Source of the DNA: Lophium mytilinum
Lineage: Eukaryota; Ascomycota; Dothideomycetes; Mytilinidiales; Mytilinidiaceae
NCBI GenBank assembly: GCA_010093605.1
Contig: MU004182.1
Coordinates: forward strand, 2,527,195-2,591,194
DNA length: 64,000 nt
Reading direction: 5' to 3'
Positions 11,474 through 21,849 of this stretch are shown here, in pieces. Each line of letters starts with the position of its first letter. The first letter of the stretch is position 1. The notes beneath the pieces are model-generated. The model saw only the letters and a list, made by a program, of their open reading frames with translations, was not told where the DNA came from and did no database searches. The position numbers and the translations under genes were made by a program.

Positions 11474-11501
11474 CGATAAGGGGTTGGCAGCGATCTGATA
11501 A
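11474..11501. promoter_or_regulatory. Two HGATAR motifs upstream of xanA
   Basis: CGATAA at 11474-11479 and TGATAA at 11496-11501, about 320-340 bp before the xanA ATG. These fit AreA-type GATA factor sites, expected for a purine-utilisation gene under nitrogen control. Confidence 0.4.
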
Positions 11502-11637
11502 CGCCCTTCTCCGGGGACTTGAATGACAATAAGCGGTAGTTTCTAGATCTTCTCTTTGCTTCTGCAATTGAGGGTCTGGACGACGTTGGTTGGTGGGTCA
11601 CGGCTGTTACGGATACGGGCTCTATCTTCAGTCGCCG

Positions 11638-11651
11638 TCGGCCACCTCCGC
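11638..11651. promoter_or_regulatory. Near-match to the UaY site upstream of xanA
   Basis: TCGG-N6-CCGC, one base from the TCGG-N6-CCGA consensus of UaY, the purine-pathway activator in Aspergillus nidulans. It lies about 165 bp before the ATG, with a TATA-like stretch (TATATATT) near 11,701. Confidence 0.35.
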
Positions 11652-11815
11652 TTCGGTCGCCTCCTCCAACACCGAGAAAAAGACTTACTCAAGAGCCGAG
11701 TATATATTAGAAGCCCCTCTCCTTTTGGATTGTAGACATCAAAATAGCCTCGTAGAATACGTTCTCAAGTACAATAGTCCCCAAAATTCTGTCTTATCCT
11801 GTCTAAACAAGCAAA

Positions 11816-12996
11816 ATGCCTCACTCCACCAATAGCCCCATCACAGTGCACAAGATTGAACCACCAAAGGGCTCTTCGATTGACTTTGGTGCTGAAGTCA
11901 GGGGAGCTGATCTCGAAAACATTTCTGGTAAGTATTGACTCGCTATGGTTTTAAGGCGTGCAAACTAATGATACCTGCAGATGCCGATTTCGAAGTCATC
12001 CGGAACGCCCTATACGAAAACAGCATCATCATATTCAAGAACCAGCAAGATCTCTCCCCGCGTGCCCAGTTCGAGCTCACTCGGCTCTTCGACCCGGCTT
12101 CCACTGGTTACGGCCATGGCAAGACCCTCGATGCGAAGCGCTCTGTCCTCCACCCTGACTTGAAGACTATCCCTCACCAGCCCGAAGTCCAAGTCATTGG
12201 CAACGGCCCCGTTGCTTCTTTTGAAGGCCTTGAGAACATCACTCTCAAGCACCCGCATCACAACAAGTTCCACAAGGATCCCATCTCCGCCGAAGACGAC
12301 CGCGACAACACCCGCTTCTTCCGCTGGCATATCGATGCCGCACTTTACGATCTCGAGCCGCCCCGTGTCACCTCCCTCATGGCTGTCAAAGTGCCAAAGA
12401 CCGAGCACCAGACTCTGCGCTACGATGATGGCACTGGCGAAGAGCTCCAAGTCCCCCGCGGCAGCACCGCCTTCGTCAGCTCGTTCAAGATGTACGATCT
12501 CCTCTCCGAAGAAGACAAGCAGGTCGCCCGCACGACCAAGGTCCAGTACGCGCCCCACCCCTACATCTGGATGTCACCCGCGAAGTCGCGCTCCGACGGT
12601 CTCGGCATGGTCAGTGATGGCGCTGAGCTCCCTTACTCTGAGCTCCCTCCCATCGAAGAGTCGAAAATCAAGATCCTGCCTATGTGCTGGAAGAACCCAG
12701 TGACTGGCCAGCTTGCGCTCCAAGTCCACCCCAGCGCGGTCGAGAAGCTGCACCTGGCCGACGGCACCGTGATTGACGACCTCAAGGAGGTTCGCGAGAT
12801 CGTGCACCGACTACAGCGGCCGGGTATCGCGCCGGAGCTAGTGTACCCGGTTGACTGGGAAGAGGGGACGATGGCTGTGTTCAATAACCACGGTGTTTTA
12901 CACACTGTCACCGGCAGCTTTACCCCCGAGGAGGTGCGGGTTTTCAGGCAGTGCAATATGGCTGCCACTGAGGCGCCATTGGGACCGGACGCGTAG
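11816..12996 (+). CDS. xanA: Alpha-ketoglutarate-dependent xanthine dioxygenase
   Basis: Hydroxylates xanthine to uric acid with Fe(II) and 2-oxoglutarate, a fungal route independent of the molybdenum enzyme xanthine dehydrogenase. 375 aa from exons 11816-11927 and 11981-12996 (53 bp intron). TauD/TfdA-type double-stranded beta-helix fold. The metal triad is visible as RWHIDAALYD (His154, Asp156) and GVLHTVTGSF (His345), with a downstream Arg in EVRVFRQCN suited to bind 2-oxoglutarate. Family-diagnostic segments are RYDDGTGEELQVPRGSTAFV, YAPHPYIWMS and RPGIAPELVYPVDW. As I recall, A. nidulans XanA uses H149/D151/H340, the same spacing shifted by five. The ATG at 11816 is the first in frame and follows a TATA-like element by about 110 bp. 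Purine-regulator motifs lie upstream. Confidence 0.93.
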
Positions 12997-14413
12997 AGGA
13001 AGAGCTTCAATCGAGCCCTCCGAGCGTTCTAGCATATTTAAAGCGTGGTGTTTGGCGCAAGTTGGGTCTGAAATTAATACATAGAATATGCAGCTCTCCT
13101 AGCGCATAGAATGTACAAATCATGTTTCAGTAATACTCTTCCCCCTTACAAGTGATTACCTGCCACATCTGCCCGCCAAGAAGTGATATAATTTACGAGT
13201 CCATAGAATACCCAGCCTCGCAAGGAAACGTCAGCAGGTACCTGTCTTCCTCGACATATTGCTCCTGGGCCAAGCTCTCAGTATGTGATTTACCCTGCAG
13301 TAGGCTAGATAATTCCGGTAGTACAAATCATGTTGTGCTCTTCTCAGTTCATGGGCTTGATGCACGTTGCTCCGCTATGTTGTACAGCGAACAAGCTGAG
13401 GATTACTGAATATCAAAGAGCTCTATATATTAACTCATAGTTCGTGACTTCTTCTGCTACTACGTACGGTTATCGTTGAGTGGGCTAGCAATGGATCTCT
13501 ATCCGAGTATCCTCATCGGGACTAGGGTGCGAGGCGGGCTCAGACGTCGTGAGGCTTCCTCCTCCTTTCTCTCTCAGCATCAACCCGAACTGTCAACTTG
13601 TTAGAGCGTCTGTGTTTGAACTAGACGCCGTTTTGGAACTCATAATCTCCGGCCCGCGGTGATGAGCCCAAGTCTTCCAGGCTCTGATCCTTACAGATGG
13701 ATCATGCCAACGCCAACACCGGCAAAGGTTAGATGCAGACCTTACGAATCTATTACGTTGTTTCTCATCTGCCAGAAATAACTGCCCCTCTCTCGCCACA
13801 CAGTTTTCTTTTCTATGATGGTGCCGCCGAGGCTGGTATTTAGTTGATGTTTCACAGCCGCTGAGACGTCACCGGAAGGACCACCCGACATAGTATGTCC
13901 TACTTGTATCTCTCAGAGACTCGTTCTGTGCACTCGAATCATACTCAACCACGTTTTGACCTTGTCAAAAAGCTCATTAGATATATTCAGGCTTGCAATC
14001 GTGAAGACGATGATATGCGAGCAATTGGTAACCTGAATCATCTCGTATCAATACATTGGCACCTCTCCCCCTTAAGGTTTCCAAGCCTGACAGCGCTCCT
14101 GCACGACGACTGCCCTGCCCTGCAATATTGAATGCAGGAGTTCCGTCGCCACCAAGGTCCGTCCCGAAGGCTTGAGCCACGAACCCGGATCATTCGAAGG
14201 TCGATGCCTCCACTTCGAGGTTCAAATGACGTTCTCTCTTCGCGCTCCTCTCGGCGAGCTAACTCTCCTTCTGAACTTTGTTCTGCATTCTTCACTCGCT
14301 TCTTTGGCCTCCCAGTCGTTCATTTCCTTTGGCAGTCCCTTTGAGGCACTGCCTCTAATCTCTTTCGCTCTCCAACCCTGCCGATCTGTGTAAAAGTATT
14401 TCCCTCATTTACC
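12997..14413. other. Intergenic region, xanA to chitin deacetylase
   Basis: 1.4 kb, with short unrelated ORFs only. The last ~200 bp are pyrimidine-rich (CTCTCTTCG, TTTCGCTCTCC), as in many fungal promoters and 5' UTRs. No RNA gene or repeat seen. Confidence 0.5.
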
Positions 14414-16342
14414 ATGCAGATTCCCTCCTTTTCTGCAGTCGCCTTAGCCTTGGGCGTATTGCCTGTACTTCTCTGTGCACATGGAACAGGACAACCGAGA
14501 CTGTATGGAAATACCGATGTAGCTAGCCTGAAAGCGCGAGCGATATATGGAAGTGCGCATACGGTTGTTCATCGAAACGCTGTTAGAGGAAATAGGGATA
14601 GGAGATATATTGAGCGTGATAACACTGATGGCCAATGTGGTGAAGGACTCCCGTCTTGTGCCGCTGGCTATTGCTGTTCGGAAGCTGTACGCGTTCACCT
14701 AATTGCTCCTTTAGGGCAAACACGTTCGCTGATACATCCATAGGGCTGGTGTGGGCAAGGAATCGACTACTGCTATTCTCCTGGTTGCCAGTATCAGTAC
14801 GGACCAGCCTGCCCAGACAATGCCACCCCAGCGGGTGCCGAGACATCGACCATCCCGCGCCCGGCTCTTGGGAGAGTACCATATGGAGGAGTTGGGATAT
14901 ATGAGTGCACTGTAGGTGGTTACGTTTTTGGGAGGGTAGTATACATGCTGATTAGGAACTCTAGACGCCTGGGACCGTAGCCCTTACATTCGATGATGGC
15001 CCATATATCTACACCAGCAAAGTCCTCGACGTCCTAGCTAGCTACGGTGCCAAAGCCACCTTTTTCATAACCGGAAACAACAACGGCAAAGGCGAAATCG
15101 ACATCCCAGCTAATGGCTACATCCCCATCATTCAACGCATGCATGCCGACCAACACCAAATCGCTAGCCACACTTGGACCCATTTGGACCTCTCCGCCAT
15201 CTCGTCGGTCGACCGCAAGAACCAGATGTACAAGAACGAGATGGCCTTGCGCAACATTCTGGGCTTCATCCCAACTTATATGCGCCCGCCGTACTCGAGC
15301 TGCACCTCAGAGTCGAGATGCGAAGCAGACATGAAGGCTCTTGGGTATCACATCATCTACTTTGATGTCGACACGGATGACTACGATCAGGATTCGCCGG
15401 ACAAGATCCAGAACTCGAAGGATTGGTTTATGGGAAACATAACCGCTGGTGATGCGACTGCGGCCGATTCCGAGTGGCTCATTATAGGTCACGACATCCA
15501 CTACCAGACCGCGTATAACTTGACAGACTACATGCTTTCTACGCTGACTTCCCTGGGATACAAGGCCGTGACGGTTGGTGAGTGTCTGGGGGATCCGGCG
15601 GCCAACTGGTATCGTTCTGCTACTACGTCGGGTATTGCTTCATCTACAAGCTCTGCAGTCAAAAGTACCCCCAAGTCGTCAACGAGCTTAAGTACCAAGA
15701 GCACCACCGTGTCATCAGTATCAACACGCAGTTCCTCTAGCACTAGCTCTAAGGTATGTTCACCCTTCCGCTCGATCTCATTAGATACAACGCGCTGACA
15801 TCCCAAGCCCACAACCTTCCTAACCACCACCTCCTCCGCTCCAACGCCCAGCAGCACTCCTCCAGCCAAAGTCTCGACAGACGGCACCTGCGGTGGCACA
15901 AACGGCTTCACCTGCAAGGACTCAGCCTACGGGAACTGCTGTTCCCCGAGCGGCTGGTGGTACGTCACTCCCTGAACACCCAACCCCCAACTATACCTCA
16001 ACTCACACCTCACAGTGGTTCATCAGCCGACTACTGCGGCGCTGGTTGCCAGTCTGCTTTCGGGGTTTGCGTTACCGTGTCCGCGGCACCCGCAGCTTCG
16101 TCGACGGCTGTTTCGACCGAAGGGAGCTGTGGAGGGGTGACGGGACGGACGTGCGAGGGGTCGGCGTTTGGGAATTGCTGTTCCGGGCATGGGTGGTGGT
16201 GAGCCATTTTCTTTCCTATATGTATATGTTGTGTTGCCTATGACGTTGAGCTTGGTGGCTGACGATTGCGTACAGTGGGTCGACGTCGGATTACTGTCTC
16301 GTGAGCAATGGGTGTCAGGAAGATTTTGGGACATGTGAGTAG
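14414..16342 (+). CDS. Secreted chitin deacetylase with three CBM18 domains
   Basis: Predicted to remove acetyl groups from chitin in the cell wall. 543 aa from exons 14414-14686, 14744-14911, 14965-15753, 15808-15959, 16016-16198 and 16276-16342. An N-terminal signal peptide (residues 1-21, LALGVLPVLLCAHG) comes first. The first CBM18 chitin-binding module, about residues 75-117, contains CAAGYCCSEAGWCG. The NodB deacetylase domain starts near residue 148 with VALTFDDGP (Asp157/158) and the zinc-ligand motif SHTWTH (His216, His220); RPPY and the late LIIGHDIHYQT motif follow. After a Ser/Thr linker come two more CBM18 modules, FGNCC/YGNCC followed by GWCGSxSDYC or GWCGSSADYC. Introns 4 and 5 cut both C-terminal modules after the same GW codon, suggesting module duplication together with its intron. 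The substrate could be another chitin-like polymer. Confidence 0.92.
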
Positions 16343-16601
16343 ATTGAATAACTTGCGTTGATGAGATGGAGGAGGTTTAGTATTGGAGCTGGATGCACTG
16401 GGGCTGTTCACTACTTATGAAAGGATTCTGGATCCAAATCCACCAAAAGTTATTGACCACGGAAGACCTTGAATCTTGTTGCTCCGAACGCTTGACTATG
16501 CCATGATCATACAATAATCGACCTAGGAGGGAATCGTATAGCCTACTCCTAGAATGTTTCCAAAGCTTCGTGCGCTACACACAGCTCTAAACAACTCATG
16601 T

Positions 16602-19600
16602 TCAGATCCCAACCGTGACATCCTGCTCCCACCGCGCTCTCAGCTTCCTAGCATACAGCCCAACAACAGAGTTGAAAAGCTCTTTCATCGACTGACCGGC
16701 GAAAGAAGGCCCAACATCGAATATCTGCGCCAGATGCTCTGGCCGTACCACCGGCTTATCATTCTCTGTGTCCTCAATCTCGTCATCCGTCACTTCGTTG
16801 TCCTTACCCGCACTAGGTACGATGATCTCTCTTTCTTCATCATCGACTTCCATTTCCTCCACTTCCTCTTCCATATCTCCTGCTGTAGCAAGAGACTGAT
16901 CAGGTCTGGCAATTGGGCCGATAAGCGGAATCGACGCGCTCGCCTTCGGGTTGATGATGCGGAGTTCGGCGGCCGAGTCGAGCGTTATGTAGCCGCTGCC
17001 ATTCAGTGTTGGGAGGAGCGCCATCACAACATCCGGGAGGCTTAAATTATGGAGAGGCTTTGGTTTCGAAGGGTCGAAGATGATGATAGTTGACGACGCC
17101 TTGCGGATCTTCGGGGCAGAGATATCAGACTTTTTCAATGGGAGTTCGTCGAATTCAAGGGTTGGGAAAGCAACGGCGAAAGTGCCGTCCTGTGCGTTCA
17201 CCGCGAGGTGGATTAGTGAATTTTGATGGGACTGGCTCAGTTCGATGGAATGGCTGTAGCTTAGCTCATCGTCGACTAGGTCCCAGACAGTGACAGACTC
17301 CGATACCACAACGAGGTGCTGTCCAACAAAGGCCAAGGCAGCGAGCTTCTGGATGTAAAGATTGGGGAGGGACCGGTGCAAAAGCCCTGTTTTGGTGTTT
17401 ATTAGATGGACCAAGCCTGGTGCAGTGTTGAATCCCCAGTCTTGAGTGGCCGCCAGTGCGGAGCCATCGGCGGAATAGGCCAAACAGGCTGCCAGCGGCA
17501 AAGAAGGTGACAGTTGTCTTTTCTTAGTCTCAGGAGGCTGAACTGAACTCTCCAACTCGACAGAGTAAGAGTTTGACCAGGTATACAGGGCATCGAATGT
17601 AGCTGATCGAACCACAGCCCCATCTCGTCGTCTGATTTTTGGTTTCCAGACTCTGACGAAGCTGTCCTCTCCAATGGTTGCAAACCCGACCTCTGTAGGA
17701 TGGGAGACAAGGTCGAAGATTTGGCAGGTCGCCATGTCGTCTAGGAAGCGATGTGGTGTGTCTATCCTCGCCTCTAAAGCCCAGACTCCTGTTCGGTGAT
17801 TCCATAGCCAGAACTTTAGATAAATTTCGCGGCGTGAAGACTGTTCCTGTGCAGCATCTGTGTCGTTTTCTCCGATATGTTCGATATCGGAAGGTGGTGG
17901 AGCCCAATCTTCCACGGTTGCAAGCCACTTACCGTCATGGCTTAGCTGCATAAGCTTAACATCTGGCTCCCGCAGCTTCAACCGGTTCGGTCCTAGATTG
18001 AAGTTGGTCGCATTATTACGTGTGAGTGCCTGACGAGAAACGTGACGAGCGGTAGAGATGTCGAAAGTCTGGAGATACGGTGCAGGAAGCCTTTGATCGT
18101 TCATCTCGCTTCGCGGTTGGGAAGAGGGAATCGGTAATAGAATCTGGTTCGGGTTCAACGGGTTTACAGCCATTGGAACTTTTTCGTAGGCGGCAACTGG
18201 ATTGCTTGAGTTTTGGAGGGTGAAAGGAAGGCTGCCCGTTTGCGACTGCTCCTGGGCTTGATGGAGGACTCTCCTGGATTGAATTCCAGCAATACTGGTC
18301 TTTGGCTTCAGCTCGGTTGTTGATAGGACGATCAGAGAATTATCCGCTAGGCGAACCCCGTATGAGGTGCCGGAAGGCGACACAACCACACTCTCAATCT
18401 CTGAGGTCAGATGGGGCAGGTGCTCTTTCTTCCCCGTGGACAATTGCCATATCACGAGGACTGTCTCTTTGCCGCCGGAGATGAGGTAGTTACCTGTACG
18501 TGTTAGCGAGCGAAGCTACGGCGAGAACATGTTTCATACCATCTACAGACCACTTCAAAGAAGCAACACCCTCTCGGTGCCAATGCAGCCGACGTGGTAC
18601 AATGTTCTCGGGCTTCTCGTTCTTCTTTTCGCTCTTTTTCTCAATCTTTTTAAGCTTCCTTACAATGTCATCATACAACAATATGGCACCATCGACACAA
18701 CCTATAGCAAGATCGAGCGATTCTAGATTCATCCCAGATAGTGCCTTTTGTGGGTCTGCTATTGGTCCAGTCTGGATGTTCAAGCGAGCGTGGAAGGACG
18801 TGACGGCCTGCTGGATCTTGAACGTCCGCCAAACGTACTCGAGCTCTTTCAAATCAGTCGTCGACAGCGGCAAAGCTTTGCCAATCATCATAGAATTTTG
18901 AAGCGCAACGACAATTATGGCTCCTGCCGAGAGAACTTGGAAGGATCGAATTGGCTCGTCTGTTCTTAGTATCTGCTTCAGCTCGTTTTCTGAAGCCTGG
19001 GCGCCAGTCCTGAGAGTTTGCGCGTTGATAACATGGCGATTGCCAGCCTCCTGTGTGAATATGATGTCTTGAGATCCTTTCGCAGGTAGGACTGCGGCAA
19101 TCCCTCGGATTTCCGATTTGATATCCCAACGGCCGAGCCACTTCCCAGTGTCCAGATCCCACGTTGTAATGAGACCTGTCGCGGTGGCGGCATATACCTG
19201 AGTAGGTTTCGATTCAGATATGGCATAGGACGTGATTTCAGATCGTATGACCCTCAGGCTGCGGACGAGTAACGAAGTTTGGGTAGAGTAAATGTGCAAA
19301 TAGCTTCTGGTCGCCAAAACCAGGAATCTAGTATGTGCGTTAGCTTTGGACTGGTGTAACGGCTGAAGGAAAGAGCCCACTTCTCGTCTGGTGAGAACAC
19401 TGAGTCGTGAGGAAGAAACCATCCTCCCACGGCTTCTGATATTGACCACGGTACTTCGACTTTCGTTGATTTCACCTTCTTGTCCTTCCTTTTTCCCTTC
19501 TTCTCCTTCTTTTTGACAACAGGCACTACGGCTGTGGTTTCGACAGCGCCATTCATAGGTACCACTGCCAATTCCGTCTCCTGTTCCACCTTTTTGTCCC

Positions 19601-19697
19601 CATCTTGAACCTTGCTGCGTTTCTTAGGGTGATCGCGGGGTCGCTCCTTCGCAGCCCTCTTGCGCTTCAAATCATTTTTCTCCTGTTCGGCCGACAT
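16602..19697 (-). CDS. UTP17: U3 snoRNP/t-UTP WD40 protein Utp17 (Nan1, WDR75)
   Basis: Nucleolar subunit of the t-UTP part of the small-subunit processome, needed for pre-18S rRNA processing and optimal rDNA transcription. 998 aa from exons 19697-19381, 19327-18540 and 18493-16602 (introns 53 and 46 bp). A very basic N-terminus (about 90 aa, Lys/Arg tracts) acts as a likely nucleolar signal, followed by two beta-propellers. WD-like strands include SPDEKFLVLATRSYLHIYS, GLITTWDLDTGKWLGRWD, LKWSVDGNYLISGGKETVLV and CLAYSADGSALAATQDWG. The C-terminal acidic stretch and the segment RPEHLAQIFDVGPSFAGQ then LFNSVVGLYARK match the conserved end of the family. The start is the ATG at 19697; the frame opens earlier only through a TTG. 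Divergent from RPB10. Confidence 0.9.
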
Positions 19698-19965
19698 CGT
19701 GAAGCTCAAATTAGCTTGCTATCGTCTCATCCAAGAAACCGGGCGTGAAAAGCGGTGTTGAGTAGCTTGGTGGAGCGCCTTCACATCAAAAATTATTCTA
19801 TCCTGCTAGCGTCTTTTTGCGGCGCGCCAAGAAACCAGGGACCGCGGATTTCTTTGACGACGAACCTCAAGAACCTGTCCGTTTTCTATCTACCACGACA
19901 CCACCCCTTGTAGAGCTTCAACCCCATATCCAATCTCTGCACGACTCTTCTCCACTGTAAACAAG
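19698..19965. promoter_or_regulatory. Shared divergent promoter, UTP17 / RPB10
   Basis: 268 bp between the two start codons, containing both 5' UTRs. The RPB10 side is pyrimidine-rich near 19,890-19,955. No specific factor site is claimed. Confidence 0.6.
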
Positions 19966-20365
19966 ATGATCATCCCCGTGCGCTGCTTCTCGTGTGGCAA
20001 GGTGAGTAGCTTTGCGCGTCGCCGCTTTCACTCAGGACCTGACAAAACGACTCTAGGTTATCGGAGACCTCTGGGAGCGCTACCTTGTGTTGATCGAGAA
20101 CGGTACGAATGATGGGTATGCGACATTTGTCCTTCTTTCAGCTTTAGGCCCATACTAACCCCGCATACAGTCAGGCCATGGACTCGCTGGAGCTCAAGCG
20201 CTACTGCTGTCGGCGCATGGTCATGACCCACGTCGACCTGATCGAGAAGCTTCTGAAGTACGTATTTGCTGCATACGAAGTACGGGGTTCGTGTGGGGAC
20301 TGACAACACACAGGTACAACTCCTCGGAACGACAAGTGCAGAAGGAGCAGCGGCGAAAGGCGTAG
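19966..20365 (+). CDS. RPB10: RNA polymerase I/II/III shared subunit RPABC5 (Rpb10)
   Basis: Small zinc-binding subunit common to all three nuclear RNA polymerases, sited near the Rpb2/Rpb3 assembly platform. 77 aa (yeast about 70) from four exons: 19966-20001, 20057-20115, 20171-20257 and 20314-20365, with 55-56 bp introns in agreeing phases. Translation begins [19 protein letters not shown], the invariant N-terminus with the first CxxC zinc pair; the second pair is the adjacent Cys-Cys in [20 protein letters not shown]. All four zinc ligands are present. The gene is too fragmented to show as one open frame. Its extra C-terminal residues ([10 protein letters not shown]) are basic. Convergent with nothing nearby: the repeat array begins about 130 bp downstream. 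Confidence 0.96.
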
Positions 20366-21849
20366 TTGAGCGACTGGAAGTGCTGGGACATTACATATTC
20401 TACGAGAATCACGGCGTTATGGGATGACAAAACTTGCGAATATATCCTGGAGTTGGTGGGGGGGCATTGCGGAGGTGTCCAGAAGGTCTCAAGTCTAGAG
20501 GTCTGAATTAGGGCGTCACAACCTTTACATTCACTGTTTTCAATCCTATAACCTCCTGGGGCGTCTTCAACAGTTGTCTACACCCGCAAAAGGTACGCCT
20601 AGATGGTCTCATCTGGCAGGCGGAGTAGATAGACGTAGTGGTCTAAAATAGGGTGTCACAGCCTCTACATTCACCTTTGTTAATCCTCTGACCTTCGGGG
20701 GCGTCTTCAATAGCTATCTACACCTGCAAAATGCACACGTAGATAGCCTGATTCGGCATGCATATGAAGTAGGTATAGGTAACAACATATTATGAACTGA
20801 GGTCTAAATTAGGGTGTTGAAACCTTTACATTTACTTTTTCAAATCTTCTAACCCTCGGGAGCGTCCTAGATAGCTAAGTACCCCAGCAAATTGCACGCC
20901 TACATAGCCTCATCTAGCACGTACGTAAAACAGGTATAGATATTCGTATAGTATAGCTCAAGGTCTGTATCAGGGGGTGACGATCTTTACATTCACTCTT
21001 TCAGATTTTCTAACCTTCGGGGGGTCCTAGGTAGCTATTCCTACCCGCAAACTGCACGCCTACGTAGCCTACTCTAGGACATATATTGAACTAAGTACAC
21101 ATAGGAGTGTAGTATAGCTAGAGGTCTAATCTGGGGCGTTACAACCTTTACATTCACTTTTTCAAATTTGCTAACCTTCGGGGCGTCTTTGATAGCTATC
21201 TACACCCCCAAAACGCACATCTGCATGACCTGAATAAGCCTGTCTTGGTAGAAAACTGTGAATGAATACATGTGTGATTGGTAACATAATGGCCTCCCTT
21301 CTTCCTCTTTTACTGCTTTCATTGCTTTTAATGCTTTTACCTACCTTACTAGCTTTCCTTACATTACTTCCATAACTGCTATTAGTGCCATTGGGGCCAT
21401 TAGTAACATTACTCCTTTGACGACCTTCACATAATGCAGTGGGAGTTACTTATTCTAACATTTTGGATTATTCACGGTACGCTGTCTGAGCTATAATTAC
21501 AATCGGAGGCGCCGACGACCCCTCCTTCCCCCCAGATTTCTTCGCCCAGATTGAGGATTCCGGCCCACCTTCCACTAGCCGGAGGTGTGTATGTAGCCGC
21601 GTACTGAGCCCAAAATGGGGCTCTTACTTCCGCAGCTACAGGGACACACCCCCAACTAGTGTGGGGACTACCATCACACCTCGCTCCGGGCTCAGGCCTC
21701 CAAGGGGTCGAAAGGGCCGACGACGCCTCCCCCAAAGATCCGACAGAAAGAAAAACACCCCCAACACCAGTATTATGGACAGAAACCATCAAAACCGCTC
21801 AGACAACCGTGTAAACATAAGGAAAAAGCACCATAAGACCCACGCTCCC
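20366..21849. other. Intergenic region with satellite array and low-complexity tract
   Basis: Between RPB10 and RCC1 (tail side). It holds the five-copy satellite listed separately and then, at about 21,298-21,420, a C/T-rich low-complexity stretch with repeated GCTTT and CATTA words. 21,480-21,849 has no recognised gene. Confidence 0.7.
20499..21243 (+). repeat. Tandem satellite, five diverged copies of ~140-160 bp
   Basis: Copies begin near 20,499, 20,638, 20,799, 20,960 and 21,121, each with GAGGTCTAAATTAGGG-like starts. Shared landmarks in order are ACAACCTTTACATTCAC, CTAACCTTCGGGGCGTC, TAGCTATCTACACCCGCAAA, GCACGCCTAGATAGCCT and GTATAGTATAGCTAG. Copies differ by many substitutions, so the array is not recent. 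The fifth copy is truncated near GAATAAGCCTG. Single copies lie at 10.6, 11.2 and 34.4 kb. Confidence 0.9.

Larger units (their letters stand above)
10460..11815. other. Intergenic repeat island between the VPS9 gene and xanA
   Basis: 1.36 kb with no convincing gene. It contains two inverted copies of a dispersed repeat and an internal minisatellite (listed separately), then the xanA upstream region from about 11,290. Confidence 0.7.

Noticed and set aside
20499-21243. CRISPR-like array
   Set aside because: Repeats are contiguous ~160 bp monomers with gradual divergence and no spacers, in a eukaryotic genome.
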